DNA of 64,000 nucleotides from Cyanobacteria bacterium UBA3301 (lineage in GTDB: Bacteria; Cyanobacteriota; Vampirovibrionia; Gastranaerophilales; Gastranaerophilaceae). This document shows, piece after piece, positions 24,940 to 34,791 of the stretch; within the stretch, counting starts at the first letter, position 1; every line of letters starts with the position of its first letter. Where the stretch lies: positions 1 through 64,000 of the forward strand of contig DESZ01000014.1 in assembly GCA_002361485.1 (NCBI GenBank), in the 5' to 3' direction. The position numbers and the translations under genes were made by a program. The notes beneath the pieces were generated by a model. It searched no databases and had not been told where the DNA came from. It saw nothing but the letters and a program-made list of their open reading frames with translations.

Positions 24940-26289
24940 ATGTTTAGAAAAGTTTTAATAGCAAATAGAGGCGAAATCGCCGTAAGAATAATAAGAGCTT
25001 GTCGTGAAATAGGAATACCGACAGTCGCAATATATTCACAAGCCGATGCAAATTCATTGCACGTAAGATTGGCAACGGAGGCATATTGTATAGGACCGGC
25101 AAAAAGTGCGGACAGTTATTTAAGTATTCCTGCAATTATGTCTGCTGCAATGGTTTCAGGTGCAGATGCGATTCACCCCGGATACGGATTTATGTCTGAA
25201 AGAGCTGATTTTGCAGAAATTTGTGAAAAACAAGGTATAAAATTTATCGGCCCAAGCAGTGAAGCTATGCGCAAAATGGGCGACAAAGCTACAGCACGTA
25301 AAACTATGATAGAACATGATGTCCCTGTAACTCCGGGGACAGGAATTGTTAAAACTGTTGAAGAAGTTCAAGAATTTGGTAACAGAGTAGGATATCCGAT
25401 TATCCTGAAAGCAACAGCAGGCGGCGGCGGAAAAGGTATGAGAATTTGCCGTAATGATGAAGAAGTTCAAATAAACATGGAACTTTGCCAATCGGAAGCA
25501 AAAAATTTCTTCGGCAATCCTGATGTTTACGCTGAAAAATATTTGGAAAATCCGCGCCATATCGAAGTACAAATTTTAGGCGACAGTTTTGGCAATGTAG
25601 TGCATCTGGGTGAAAGAGACTGTTCTATTCAAAGACGTCATCAAAAATTATTGGAAGAAGCTCCTTCTCCTGCAATAGACGAAGAAACAAGAGCTCAAAT
25701 GGGCGCAGCTGCTGTTCGTGCAGCTAAAGCAATAAATTATGAAGGCGCAGGCACTTGTGAATTCTTACTTGACCACGACGGAAGCTGGTATTTTATGGAA
25801 ATGAATACAAGAGTTCAAGTAGAACATTGTGTTACCGAAATGATTTCTGATGTGGATATCGTAAGAGAACAAATCTATATCGCTTCAGGCGAAAAATTAC
25901 GTTATAGTCAGGAAGATATAAAACTTCACGGACACGCAATCGAATGTCGAATAAATGCGGAAGACCCGTCTAAAAACTTTATGCCTAATCCTGGAAGAAT
26001 TTCAGGTTATTTGGCTCCGGGCGGATTTGGAGTCAGGGTAGATTCTCACGTATATCAAGATTACGATATTCCGCCGTATTATGATTCAATGATAGGTAAA
26101 CTTATCTGCTGGGGCAAAAACAGAAATGAAGCTCGCAGAAGAATGTATCGTGCGTTAAAAGAGTATGTTGTAACTGGTGTTGAAACAACCATTCCATTCC
26201 ATCAGGCAATCATTGAAGATGAAGTATTTATTAGCGGAAACTTTAATACGGGATTTATCGAAGATTTTTATAAACGTAAAGGATTATAA
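24940..26289 (+). CDS. accC: Acetyl-CoA carboxylase biotin carboxylase subunit
   Basis: ATP-dependent carboxylation of biotin on AccB. 449 residues with the ATP-grasp fold: FRKVLIANRGEIAVRIIRAC at the N terminus, HPGYGFMSERADFAE, the glycine-rich loop ATAGGGGKGMR, ERDCSIQRRHQK, and EMNTRVQVEHCVTE. All are canonical. It is the third gene of efp-accB-accC; the carboxyltransferase genes are not in the window. Confidence 0.97.
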   Translation: MFRKVLIANRGEIAVRIIRACREIGIPTVAIYSQADANSLHVRLATEAYCIGPAKSADSYLSIPAIMSAAMVSGADAIHPGYGFMSERADFAEICEKQGIKFIGPSSEAMRKMGDKATARKTMIEHDVPVTPGTGIVKTVEEVQEFGNRVGYPIILKATAGGGGKGMRICRNDEEVQINMELCQSEAKNFFGNPDVYAEKYLENPRHIEVQILGDSFGNVVHLGERDCSIQRRHQKLLEEAPSPAIDEETRAQMGAAAVRAAKAINYEGAGTCEFLLDHDGSWYFMEMNTRVQVEHCVTEMISDVDIVREQIYIASGEKLRYSQEDIKLHGHAIECRINAEDPSKNFMPNPGRISGYLAPGGFGVRVDSHVYQDYDIPPYYDSMIGKLICWGKNRNEARRRMYRALKEYVVTGVETTIPFHQAIIEDEVFISGNFNTGFIEDFYKRKGL

Positions 26290-26291
26290 AA

Positions 26292-28685
26292 TTAAATATC
26301 TAATCCTGTAAACATTTCTAATGATGTGACATTTTTCAACAAAGGAAATTCTTCTACATCATATCTTTGCACAAAATCTATTGCTTCGTTTCTTGCAAGT
26401 TCAAGAATTTTTGCATCCCGAACGATGTCTGAAATAATTAAATCAGGCAATCCGCTTTGGCGTGTTCCTAAAAATTCCCCCGGCCCGCGAAGCTGCAAAT
26501 CTTTTTCCGCTATGACAAATCCGTCATTTGTTTGCACCATTATACCTAATCTGTCCATTGTTTCTTGTTTACGGGAAGAAGTTATAAGTATGCAATAAGA
26601 TTGCAAATCACTTCGTCCTACACGGCCGCGAAGCTGGTGCAATTGTGACAGTCCGAACCGTTCGGCATTTTCTATAACCATAACAGTTGCATTAGGAACA
26701 TCCACCCCGACTTCCACAACGGTTGTTGAAACAAGAATATCGTATTTTCCGTCTTTAAAATCTTTCATTACTTCATCTTTTTCATCAGGTTTAAGTTTGC
26801 CATGCAAAAGTCCGACTTTATAATCTTTAAAGACCGTTTCTTGAAGTTTTTGCGCTTCTTCTGTCGCTGCTTTTGCTGATAGAGTTTCGCTTTCTTCAAT
26901 CAAAGGATAAACAATATAAGCCTGCCGCCCTAAATCAACTTCACGCTTTATAAGCTCCCAAACTTTTTTGTGTGAGCCTGTCAGGTGTGTTTCAATCGGC
27001 TTTCTGCCTTTCGGAAGTTCATTTATTATAGTTAAATCCAAATCGCCATGGACAGTCAGTGCTAAAGTTCTTGGAATTGGAGTTGCAGTCATCGTGAGCA
27101 TTTGAGGATTTCGCGATTTTTTCTTCAAAATATTTCTTTGCTTTACCCCGAATCTGTGCTGTTCGTCAACGACTATCGCGCCAAGATTATTAAATTCAAT
27201 GTTATCTTGTATCAATGCGTGAGTGCCGACCGCAATATTTATCTGTCCGTTGCGCAGGGAGGTTTCAAATTGGTTTCTGACTTTTTTGCCCTGACTGCCC
27301 ATAAATAACCCGACACTCAATCCCATAGGGGTCAACCATTGAATTAAATTGTTATAATGCTGTTGAGCAAGAATTTCCGTCGGTGCCATAAAAGCACCCT
27401 GATAACCGTTTTCTATCGCCGCTAAAAGCATTACTGTTGCAACGACCGTTTTCCCGCTGCCGACATCCCCTTGCAATAACCTTTGCATTGGCGTATTTGA
27501 ATTCATATCGTTTAAAATTTCATTTATTGCCTGTTTTTGCCCCGAAGTCAATTCAAACGGAAGGCTCTTTATAAATTTTTGGACTAAACCGTCTTTATGC
27601 ACGGTTAGCGCATAAGATGATGTATTTTTAGCGGTATTTTCTCTTAATCTGATGAGTTTTAACTGGATTAAAAACAATTCTTCAAAAATCAACGAAAAAC
27701 GCGCCTGTTCCAATGTTTCCATAGAACTCGGAAAATGTATCTGCTCTACCGCATCTTTTTTGTTCATAATTCCGTATTTTGTGCGGATGAAATCAGGCAA
27801 AATATTTAAAATATCATCTTTATACAGTTCTATCGCATTAAAAATTGCTTTTCTTAAAACTTTTATATTTAAACCTTCGCAAACGGCATAAACGGGAACA
27901 ATTCTTCCTATATTCAAATTAGATTTTGCTTCTTCTTTGAATTCACCGCTCATAATGGAATATGAAGGTTTATCTATTGTCAAACCAAACGTATAATTGT
28001 CGCGCTTAACCACCCCTGACAACATTATTCCCGCGTTTTGAGGGAATTGCGCCTTCATTCTTTCCAATACATAGCGGTTGCCTTTTGCATTGAAAAAGCA
28101 TAATTCCATTTTTCCGCTTTCATCTGCTATGACAACTTTTGTAACCGATAATTTATTTTTTGTGTTAAATGTCGAAACAGAGCGAATGTACCCAAAAACA
28201 GTTGTTGTTTGACCTTCTTGTAAATTCTTTATAAGCGTTCTGGTTGAATAATCAATATGCTTTTTAGGGAAATACATCATTAAATCCTGCGCTGTGTATA
28301 TTCCTAATTTATTTAATTTATAAGCGACTTTTGGTCCGACGCCTTTTATATACATCACATCCACTTTTGAAGGATGTTTTTGGCGCTGCGCTTTATATTG
28401 GGTTTCAATTTGTTCTTCTTCTTTTTTGTTTTTCAGTTCGAGTTTTATAACCCTTATAAGATGCTCAATAGAGCGTCTGCGCTCTGGAACGGACGAATAC
28501 GGATAAACGTCAAAGGCCTCATACAAAACTTGCCAGCGCGGATTCTTTTTAGATTTTTTTAACTCTTTTTTTATCTCGCTTTTTATAAATGTCGAAAAAT
28601 TCTGCCTGCGCCCAAAAATATCAATATATCGATATTTGGTTTCAATGTCAACTGCCTGTTTAATTCTATCCAAATCTTCCAACAT
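26292..28685 (-). CDS. recG: ATP-dependent DNA helicase RecG
   Basis: Branch-migrating helicase that regresses stalled forks. 797 residues: an N-terminal charged extension, a helix-hairpin-like KGVGPKVAYKLNKLGI, the OB wedge domain, then helicase motifs GDVGSGKTVV (Walker A), VVDEQHRFG (DEQH box), TATPIPRT, and the C-terminal LHGKLKPDEKDE, GVDVPNATVM and QLRGRVGRS blocks with the TRQSG TRG-type end. It ends 3 nt from convergent accC. It has no Shine-Dalgarno; TAAAAT lies 6 nt before the ATG. Confidence 0.96.
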   Translation of the reverse strand: MLEDLDRIKQAVDIETKYRYIDIFGRRQNFSTFIKSEIKKELKKSKKNPRWQVLYEAFDVYPYSSVPERRRSIEHLIRVIKLELKNKKEEEQIETQYKAQRQKHPSKVDVMYIKGVGPKVAYKLNKLGIYTAQDLMMYFPKKHIDYSTRTLIKNLQEGQTTTVFGYIRSVSTFNTKNKLSVTKVVIADESGKMELCFFNAKGNRYVLERMKAQFPQNAGIMLSGVVKRDNYTFGLTIDKPSYSIMSGEFKEEAKSNLNIGRIVPVYAVCEGLNIKVLRKAIFNAIELYKDDILNILPDFIRTKYGIMNKKDAVEQIHFPSSMETLEQARFSLIFEELFLIQLKLIRLRENTAKNTSSYALTVHKDGLVQKFIKSLPFELTSGQKQAINEILNDMNSNTPMQRLLQGDVGSGKTVVATVMLLAAIENGYQGAFMAPTEILAQQHYNNLIQWLTPMGLSVGLFMGSQGKKVRNQFETSLRNGQINIAVGTHALIQDNIEFNNLGAIVVDEQHRFGVKQRNILKKKSRNPQMLTMTATPIPRTLALTVHGDLDLTIINELPKGRKPIETHLTGSHKKVWELIKREVDLGRQAYIVYPLIEESETLSAKAATEEAQKLQETVFKDYKVGLLHGKLKPDEKDEVMKDFKDGKYDILVSTTVVEVGVDVPNATVMVIENAERFGLSQLHQLRGRVGRSDLQSYCILITSSRKQETMDRLGIMVQTNDGFVIAEKDLQLRGPGEFLGTRQSGLPDLIISDIVRDAKILELARNEAIDFVQRYDVEEFPLLKNVTSLEMFTGLDI

Positions 28686-28691
28686 AATGCG

Positions 28692-28720
28692 ATTTTAACA
28701 TAATTTGCAATAAGAGTAAA
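28692..28720 (-). promoter_or_regulatory. Promoter of recG, leaderless
   Basis: TTTACT (28720-28715), 17-nt spacer, TAAAAT (28697-28692), then 6 nt to the ATG. Confidence 0.65.
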
Positions 28721-31360
28721 TTACATTACCTGTTCGTCACCGCCGACAACTTGGACACCGAATTTTGTTCGGAATAAGTGCTTAACTGTTTCACTCTGAA
28801 TATCTGACATCATTTTATTAAACAAATCATAAGATTCTTTTTTATATTCAATCAAAGGATCTTTTTGCCCGTATGCGCGAAGTCCGATACCATCCTGCAA
28901 CATTCTGATGTTTGTTAAATGGTCTATCCATTTTGCATCAACAACTTTTAATAAGATATCTCTTTCTAATTGACGAACTACATTATCATCCGAAAAATAT
29001 TCCTGCTGCGGGTATTCTCCGCCGTATTCCGATAAAACTTTATTATAAAAATCAATAATTTCTACTTCGTGGTCTTTGTATGCTTGGATTACATAATCTT
29101 TTAATTTTTCATACATAGGTGCAAAGCGCATATTCTGTATATCCGAGACCTGTACGGTTTCAGATAATTGCGGAACAGTAGAATGAAGTTCTTTTATCAT
29201 AGTCTGCAAGTCTTCATAAACGTATTCCTCAACTTTTTGAGCAGGTGATATAAAACTGCCCATTATACGTTCAACTTCTTTTTCCATCATATAAAGAATA
29301 TCAGAATAAATTCCCTGTCCTGATAAAACTTTTCTTCTTTGACGATAGAATTTTTCACGCTGAATATTTATAACATCGTCATAATCTAAAACGTTCTTTC
29401 TTATATCAAAATGGAAGGTTTCAACGCGTTTTTGAGCTGATTGAATACGTTTTGTAATCAACGGTGAATCAATTGCCATGTTTTCCGGAACATTTAGTGC
29501 GGTCATAATTTGTTTAATCTTGTCTCCGCCAAATATTCTCATCAAATTATCTTCCATAGATAAGAAAAATCTTGTAGACCCAGGATCACCCTGACGAGCG
29601 GCACGACCTCTTAATTGGTTATCAATACGTCGTGATTCATGGCGCTCTGTACCTATAACGTGCAATCCGCCGACTTCTACAACTTGCGCATGTTCTTTTT
29701 CGGTTATTTCTCTTGCTCTTGCTAACGCATCGGCTGATAATTCTTTATAATCAACATTACTTTCCGTAATTCCGCGTTCGTCAAGTTCTGCTTTTGCCAA
29801 GTATTCAGCGTTACCGCCTAATAATATATCCGTTCCTCGACCTGCCATATTTGTAGCTATCGTAACCGCACCGTATCTGCCTGCTTGTGCAATAATATAA
29901 GCTTCTTTCTCGTGGTGTTTTGCGTTCAATACATTATGTCTTATTCCGCGTTGTTTTAATAATCCCGATAAATATTCCGATTTTTCAATACTTACCGTAC
30001 CAACCAAAACAGGACGTCCAAGTTTATGTTGTTTTACAATATCATCAATTACCGCCAAATATTTTTGAACTTCGGATTTATAAATTACATCAGGATAATC
30101 TATTCTTATATCTTTTTTATTTGTCGGAATGGATGTAACTTCAAGATTATAAATTTTCCCGAATTCAGCTTCTTCTGTCATTGCTGTACCTGTCATACCT
30201 GCAAGTTTCGGGTATAATCTGAACAGGTTTTGGAAAGTAATACTTGCTAATGTTTGGGTTTCGTCCTGAATTTCAACACCTTCTTTTGCTTCAATGGCTT
30301 GGTGCAAACCGTCAGACCAGCGTCTGCCTTCCATTATACGACCCGTAAATTCGTCAACAATCATTATTTCGCCGTCTTTTACGACATAATCGGTATCTTT
30401 CACAAAAAGTTCTTTTGCTTTTAGTGCCTGTAAAAGATGATGCGCATAATTCGTCTTCATATCAAATAAATCGCTTACTCCGATTAAATTTTGCGCTTTA
30501 TCAATACCTTCTTCGGTTAAAATTACATTTTTATTTTTTTCATCAACCGTATAATCAACTTCTTTTTCCAATTGAGGGGCAATTTGTGCCATTGAACGAT
30601 ATGTTTCTTCGGATTGTGCCAAACGACCGCTTATAATTAATGGAGTTCTTGCTTCGTCGATTAAAATTGAATCAACTTCGTCTATAATTGCATAATTAAA
30701 AGGTCTTTGGACAAGCATATCCTCGCTTGTTGCCATATTATCTCTTAAATAGTCAAACCCAAATTCATTATTTGTCCCGTAAGTAATATCACATCTGTAC
30801 GCATCATATTTTTTAACAAAATCTCTTGCACCGTCGCCATTTGATAATACAACTCCAACAGACAATCCGAGGAAATTATAAATTTTACCCATCCATTCGC
30901 TGTCACGTTTTGCAAGGTAATCGTTAACCGTTATAACATGAACACCTTTGCCTGTTAATGCGTTCAAATATGCAGGCAAAGTCGCAACCAATGTTTTACC
31001 TTCACCTGTTCTCATTTCTGCAATATGACCGTTATGCAAAAAATATCCGCCTATTAATTGAACATCAAAATGGCGCATGTTCAAAACTCTTTTGCCGGCT
31101 TCTCTTACCGTTGCAAAAGCTTCAGGTAAAATTTTATCTAATGCTTCTTTTTCCAGTTTTAAATCCGTTTTAAAATTAGTGGAAGTCGGACGTTTAGCAA
31201 GAATATCCTTAAATTCTTGAGTTTTTGCACGCAATTCGTCATCACTCAATGCCGCAAATTCCGGCTCTAACTCATTTATATGATCAATTACGCCCATTAT
31301 AGCTTTTATTTTTTTATCGTTTGGGTCTCCCAAAAGTTTCAATAACCATTTCATTGTCAT
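28721..31360 (-). CDS. secA: Preprotein translocase ATPase SecA
   Basis: Motor of Sec protein export. 879 residues from the chosen ATG, which has GGAG 10 nt upstream; an in-frame TTG at 31381 overlaps that site and is less likely. NBD1 has MRTGEGKTL and a DEVDSILIDEARTPLIISG block; the preprotein cross-linking domain, NBD2 (GTVSIEKSE, TNMAGRGTDI, QLRGRAARQGDPG) and the C-terminal scaffold follow. The usual zinc-binding SEC-C tail (CxCx8CH) is missing; the protein ends KFGVQVVGGDEQVM, so SecB binding through that tail is not expected. Confidence 0.97.
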   Translation of the reverse strand: MTMKWLLKLLGDPNDKKIKAIMGVIDHINELEPEFAALSDDELRAKTQEFKDILAKRPTSTNFKTDLKLEKEALDKILPEAFATVREAGKRVLNMRHFDVQLIGGYFLHNGHIAEMRTGEGKTLVATLPAYLNALTGKGVHVITVNDYLAKRDSEWMGKIYNFLGLSVGVVLSNGDGARDFVKKYDAYRCDITYGTNNEFGFDYLRDNMATSEDMLVQRPFNYAIIDEVDSILIDEARTPLIISGRLAQSEETYRSMAQIAPQLEKEVDYTVDEKNKNVILTEEGIDKAQNLIGVSDLFDMKTNYAHHLLQALKAKELFVKDTDYVVKDGEIMIVDEFTGRIMEGRRWSDGLHQAIEAKEGVEIQDETQTLASITFQNLFRLYPKLAGMTGTAMTEEAEFGKIYNLEVTSIPTNKKDIRIDYPDVIYKSEVQKYLAVIDDIVKQHKLGRPVLVGTVSIEKSEYLSGLLKQRGIRHNVLNAKHHEKEAYIIAQAGRYGAVTIATNMAGRGTDILLGGNAEYLAKAELDERGITESNVDYKELSADALARAREITEKEHAQVVEVGGLHVIGTERHESRRIDNQLRGRAARQGDPGSTRFFLSMEDNLMRIFGGDKIKQIMTALNVPENMAIDSPLITKRIQSAQKRVETFHFDIRKNVLDYDDVINIQREKFYRQRRKVLSGQGIYSDILYMMEKEVERIMGSFISPAQKVEEYVYEDLQTMIKELHSTVPQLSETVQVSDIQNMRFAPMYEKLKDYVIQAYKDHEVEIIDFYNKVLSEYGGEYPQQEYFSDDNVVRQLERDILLKVVDAKWIDHLTNIRMLQDGIGLRAYGQKDPLIEYKKESYDLFNKMMSDIQSETVKHLFRTKFGVQVVGGDEQVM

Positions 31361-31465
31361 TATGTTTGAACTCCTCGCCAAGTACTAACTATTAGTGATT
31401 TTAACATGAACATAAAAGAAAATAATCATCCCTTAATAAAAAAATAATGTTTATATACCTTTCCG

Positions 31466-31505
31466 CAAAAAAAATACGATGGCTAAATATAACCATCGCA
31501 TTTTT
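31466..31505 (-). terminator. Terminator after the HEAT-repeat gene
   Basis: Hairpin GCGATGGTTA / GCCATCGT with flanking A and T runs; functional on the minus strand and probably in both directions. Confidence 0.85.
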
Positions 31506-31520
31506 ATTTATTACTTTACA

Positions 31521-32378
31521 TTAAAATGTTGTAACAGGCTTCTTTGCAGGAGCAGCACCCGGAATTGACTGCCAATTAGCTGCCATAATCTTTTTGAAAG
31601 ATTTTAGAGCAGTATCTTCCAATTCGCCCAATTCTTCAGCTTCCATAATCAATTCTCTTAAAGGCATCAAAGCTCTTGTATCACGAAGCACCCCTAATGC
31701 AGCAGCCGCACCTGCTCTTACTAATTCATTTTCAGAGCGATTTTTCATTACATCAATCAAAGCAGGAACTGCTTTTGTATCATTCAATTTGCCTAATGAT
31801 GTAACCGCATAAATTCTGACATTTACCCATTCATCATAAAGCATATTGATAACCTTATCTACTGCTTTTTTGTTACCGATTTCACCCAAAGCACGGGTTG
31901 CATCACATCTTACATTAACCTTTTCGTGGTCTAATGATTCAATTAAGGCATCTGTTGCAACATCACCGATTTCGATTAAAGCATCAGTTGCTGTTATACA
32001 AACTTGCGGATTTTCATCATTTAATGCTTCAACTAAAGGTTCAACTACAATTGCACCGCCCAAACGACCTAATGCTCTTGCTGCACGAACCCTTACGTCA
32101 ACATTTCTGTCTTCACGCAATGATTCAATAAGATGAATTGTTGCTTTTGTATCACCCAACTCGCCTAATGCTCTTGCTGCATATAAACGAACAGAACCGT
32201 TTTTATCATTTTTTAACACATCTATTAACGGTTCAACAGCATTTGAATCACCCATTTCACCCAAGATACGAGCTGCATTGTATCTTACTTTTTCTGAATT
32301 GCTTGTTCTTAAGTCATTAAGTAATTCATCAAATGATTTTTTAACTTGTTTTTTCTTGCTGTTTACACTAATTGTCAT
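31521..32378 (-). CDS. HEAT-repeat protein (PBS-lyase HEAT-like)
   Basis: 285 residues composed of seven or so 31-residue helical repeats such as VRYNAARILGEMGDSNAVEP, VRLYAARALGELGDTKATIH and VRVRAARALGRLGGAIVVEP. These are PBS-lyase-type HEAT repeats, a scaffold abundant in cyanobacteria; there is no reason to infer lyase activity without phycobilisomes. The ends (Lys-rich N terminus; AAPAKKPVTTF C terminus) look flexible. GGAGGAAA supports ATG 32378. The upstream region shares a GTAAGTAGTGTG promoter-like block with the HD gene at 53747. Probable role is protein-protein interaction. Confidence 0.8.
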   Translation of the reverse strand: MTISVNSKKKQVKKSFDELLNDLRTSNSEKVRYNAARILGEMGDSNAVEPLIDVLKNDKNGSVRLYAARALGELGDTKATIHLIESLREDRNVDVRVRAARALGRLGGAIVVEPLVEALNDENPQVCITATDALIEIGDVATDALIESLDHEKVNVRCDATRALGEIGNKKAVDKVINMLYDEWVNVRIYAVTSLGKLNDTKAVPALIDVMKNRSENELVRAGAAAALGVLRDTRALMPLRELIMEAEELGELEDTALKSFKKIMAANWQSIPGAAPAKKPVTTF

Positions 32379-32720
32379 TCTTTTCCTCCGACACAACAAT
32401 AAATATTCACACTACTTACTCTTATATAAAAAATTTGTTGCGAATATTATTGCCTTTTTTGTATTATATTTGTTAACATTGTTTACAATTCATAAATTGT
32501 TATTTCTTATTTTTCCTTACACCTACTGTAATTACCGGTCAGAAAATATTATTAAGGGTAATACTGACACTTAATCATTCAGTATCTTCATAATATCATA
32601 TTTTTATATTGATTGGTACAATTTTGTTCAATATTTTACAGATTTTAATAATTGTTTTTATAAAAATTATCGCAATTAAGTTATAGCTGGAAATTATAAT
32701 TTATAAATTTTAACAATTTA
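32379..32720. other. AT-rich intergenic region
   Basis: No gene is visible. It holds the promoter of the HEAT gene (TTTATATAAGAGTAAGTAGTGTG read on the minus strand at 32407-32430) and the 3' flank of the histidine-kinase gene. A weak inverted repeat AACATTGTTTACAATTC...AATTGTTATT lies near 32475-32505. Confidence 0.45.
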
Positions 32721-34379
32721 TTACTCACATTTGAGAGTAATAACAAATTCGGTGCCAACTCCTAATTCGCTATTCACACGAATTTCCCCGTTATGTTTTG
32801 CTATTATTTTTTGGCTTATCGCAAGACCCAATCCGGTGCCTACTCCTACACCTTTTGTAGTATATCCGACGGTAAAAATTTTATTCAAATTTTCGCGCGG
32901 AATACCAATTCCATTGTCTTTTATCCTTATTGTAAGTTTTTTATCCGAATACTCTGTTGTTATCGTAATTTTTCCAAAATCTTTAATTGCTTGACACGCA
33001 TTTATCAAAATATTTGTAAAAACCTGATTTAGCATGTTCGGATAACATTTTATCAAAGGAATATCACCGTAATGTTTTTCTATCTCCACTTTATTCTTTG
33101 TTTCATGACGAATAATTTCTAATGTTAAATCCATTTCTTTATTAATATCCGCCTCTTGCAATTCCGCTTCATCAAGACGAACAAACTTTTTCAATGATGT
33201 AACTATTTTACTTATTCGCTCAATCGCTTCCTTATCAATCGAATTTATCTGACTAAACATTTCTTTAATTTCATCATTTTCAATTTTATCAATCAATTTC
33301 GTTAAAATTTCATTATTGGATTTTATTGATGCGACAGGAGTGTTGATTTCATGTGCAACACCTGCGACCAATTGACCTAAAGAAGCCATTTTTTCGGAAT
33401 TTATTAATTGCAATTGAGTTTCTTTTAACTCCTCTAATGCTTTTTTCAAATCCTTAACGTTTTGCGCATTTTTTTGGTAAAGTTCTGCTCTTATAATAGC
33501 GTTGCCAAGCTGCGAAGATATTGCATCTAAAATCTCTATTTCTTCATTCAGTTCACGCTTTTGATAGCTTAATAAGACTATTACACCTATCATTTTTTGC
33601 AAATGAAATACAGGGATAACCACACGCAAAACAGATTGCCCGAATGGTTCTGCCCCGACATATTCATTTAATGAATACCCTGTCGAAATTTGTCCTGAGC
33701 TTAATTTTGACATAACATAATCATCAAAAGTTATTTTGAGGTTTTGGGCATAATTCTTTTCGCCGTATGTATTTATTATTTCGAAAGACTCTTCATTTTT
33801 TTGAGCATAATATGTTCTGAAACACCCGAACATTATAGCCAATTCTTTTAATACAGAATCAAGAATAATCGAAATATTCATAGATTCTCTTATAATATTT
33901 GAAACCTTGTTTATTAAAGCAATTTTAAACGCCTGTGCTTGAGCCTTTTGTTTTATATTTTGCAACTCGTCATTTTCTGCTTGAAGTTGAGCCAATTTAT
34001 CTTCATCTTCCTTTTGACGACGCGCATTACTTTCCAATAATACGGAATTACTTACATCCGTGAAGAAAAATATAGTATAATTTCCGCGCTTTATAGCCGT
34101 CATATCATAATATTTTATCTCTCCTGTTTGCAAAGTATACGAAACACAAGCAAAAAAATTTTCTTTAGAAGAAATCGCTTGATAAATAGGAGAATACAAA
34201 TCAATATTTTCACTATCAATAGGGCACATCTCGAAATTCAACTTATGAGCAAATCGACGAATATTCTCAAATTGATAAAATACACGGCAAAACATATTGT
34301 TTTTAAACGCGATTTCATCACTTCCTTTAACAACAATTACAGGATCCCTATATTGATTAAAAAAATCAAACTTCTTCAT
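32721..34379 (-). CDS. Sensor histidine kinase with PAS-like and GAF domains
   Basis: 552 residues, soluble. N-terminal PAS-like region (FFNQYRDPVIVVKGSDEIAF), a coiled coil rich in Gln/Glu, a GAF domain (about 215-345), and a second coiled coil. The HisKA helix has phospho-acceptor H343 in GVAHEINTPVAS. The HATPase domain has NILINACQAI (N box), KDNGIGIP (G1), TTKGVGVGTGLGLAIS (G2) and HNGEIRVNSELGVGTEF. No response regulator is adjacent, so it is an orphan kinase. I chose ATG 34379; a longer frame would overlap rpsN. TATAAT lies 6 nt upstream with no Shine-Dalgarno. Confidence 0.9.
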   Translation of the reverse strand: MKKFDFFNQYRDPVIVVKGSDEIAFKNNMFCRVFYQFENIRRFAHKLNFEMCPIDSENIDLYSPIYQAISSKENFFACVSYTLQTGEIKYYDMTAIKRGNYTIFFFTDVSNSVLLESNARRQKEDEDKLAQLQAENDELQNIKQKAQAQAFKIALINKVSNIIRESMNISIILDSVLKELAIMFGCFRTYYAQKNEESFEIINTYGEKNYAQNLKITFDDYVMSKLSSGQISTGYSLNEYVGAEPFGQSVLRVVIPVFHLQKMIGVIVLLSYQKRELNEEIEILDAISSQLGNAIIRAELYQKNAQNVKDLKKALEELKETQLQLINSEKMASLGQLVAGVAHEINTPVASIKSNNEILTKLIDKIENDEIKEMFSQINSIDKEAIERISKIVTSLKKFVRLDEAELQEADINKEMDLTLEIIRHETKNKVEIEKHYGDIPLIKCYPNMLNQVFTNILINACQAIKDFGKITITTEYSDKKLTIRIKDNGIGIPRENLNKIFTVGYTTKGVGVGTGLGLAISQKIIAKHNGEIRVNSELGVGTEFVITLKCE

Positions 34380-34385
34380 ATTAAA

Positions 34386-34414
34386 ATTATAAACCGCCAA
34401 AGCATTTGAAGCAA
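34386..34414 (-). promoter_or_regulatory. Promoter of the histidine kinase, leaderless
   Basis: TTGCTT (34414-34409), 17-nt spacer, TATAAT (34391-34386), 6 nt to the ATG. Confidence 0.7.
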
Positions 34415-34425
34415 TTTGTAAACAC

Positions 34426-34460
34426 AAAAAAAAGAGCATAGAAAGCCTATGCTCTTTTTT
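34426..34460 (-). terminator. Terminator of the ribosomal operon after rpsN
   Basis: Hairpin AAAAAGAGCATAG / CTATGCTCTTTTT with a short loop and a T run on the minus strand. It closes the S10-type operon early. Confidence 0.9.
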
Positions 34461-34486
34461 ATAATTTAGTTTATTGGCAAAACAAA

Positions 34487-34693
34487 CTACCAGCTTGCTT
34501 TTGTAACACCAGGCAACAAACCTTGGTGAGCCATTTTTCTCAAGCAAATTCTGCAAAGACCGAAATCTCTGTGATATCCGTGAGGTCTTCCACAGATTGA
34601 GCATCTGTTATGAAGTCTTACTGCAGGGTATTTTCCTGCGGCAACTAATTTTTCACGTTTTGCTTCTTTGTCTATCATCGCTTTTTTAGCCAT
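34487..34693 (-). CDS. rpsN: 30S ribosomal protein S14, zinc-type
   Basis: 68 residues; a zinc ribbon C31-x-x-C34 ... C47-x-x-C50 within CSICGRPHGYHRDFGLCRIC marks the C+ form of S14. The C terminus (AHQGLLPGVTKASW) is canonical. Last gene of the ribosomal operon here; AAGGAG precedes the ATG and a terminator follows. The usual next genes (rpsH, rplF and so on) are absent. Confidence 0.97.
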   Translation of the reverse strand: MAKKAMIDKEAKREKLVAAGKYPAVRLHNRCSICGRPHGYHRDFGLCRICLRKMAHQGLLPGVTKASW

Positions 34694-34791
34694 GAATTTC
34701 TCCTTTATGTTTTTGTGTGTATTGTTTTCGTTCCATTCTAATATGCTTTAACCGATTGTGCAATTATTATTTTACTGTTATACACATTCGA

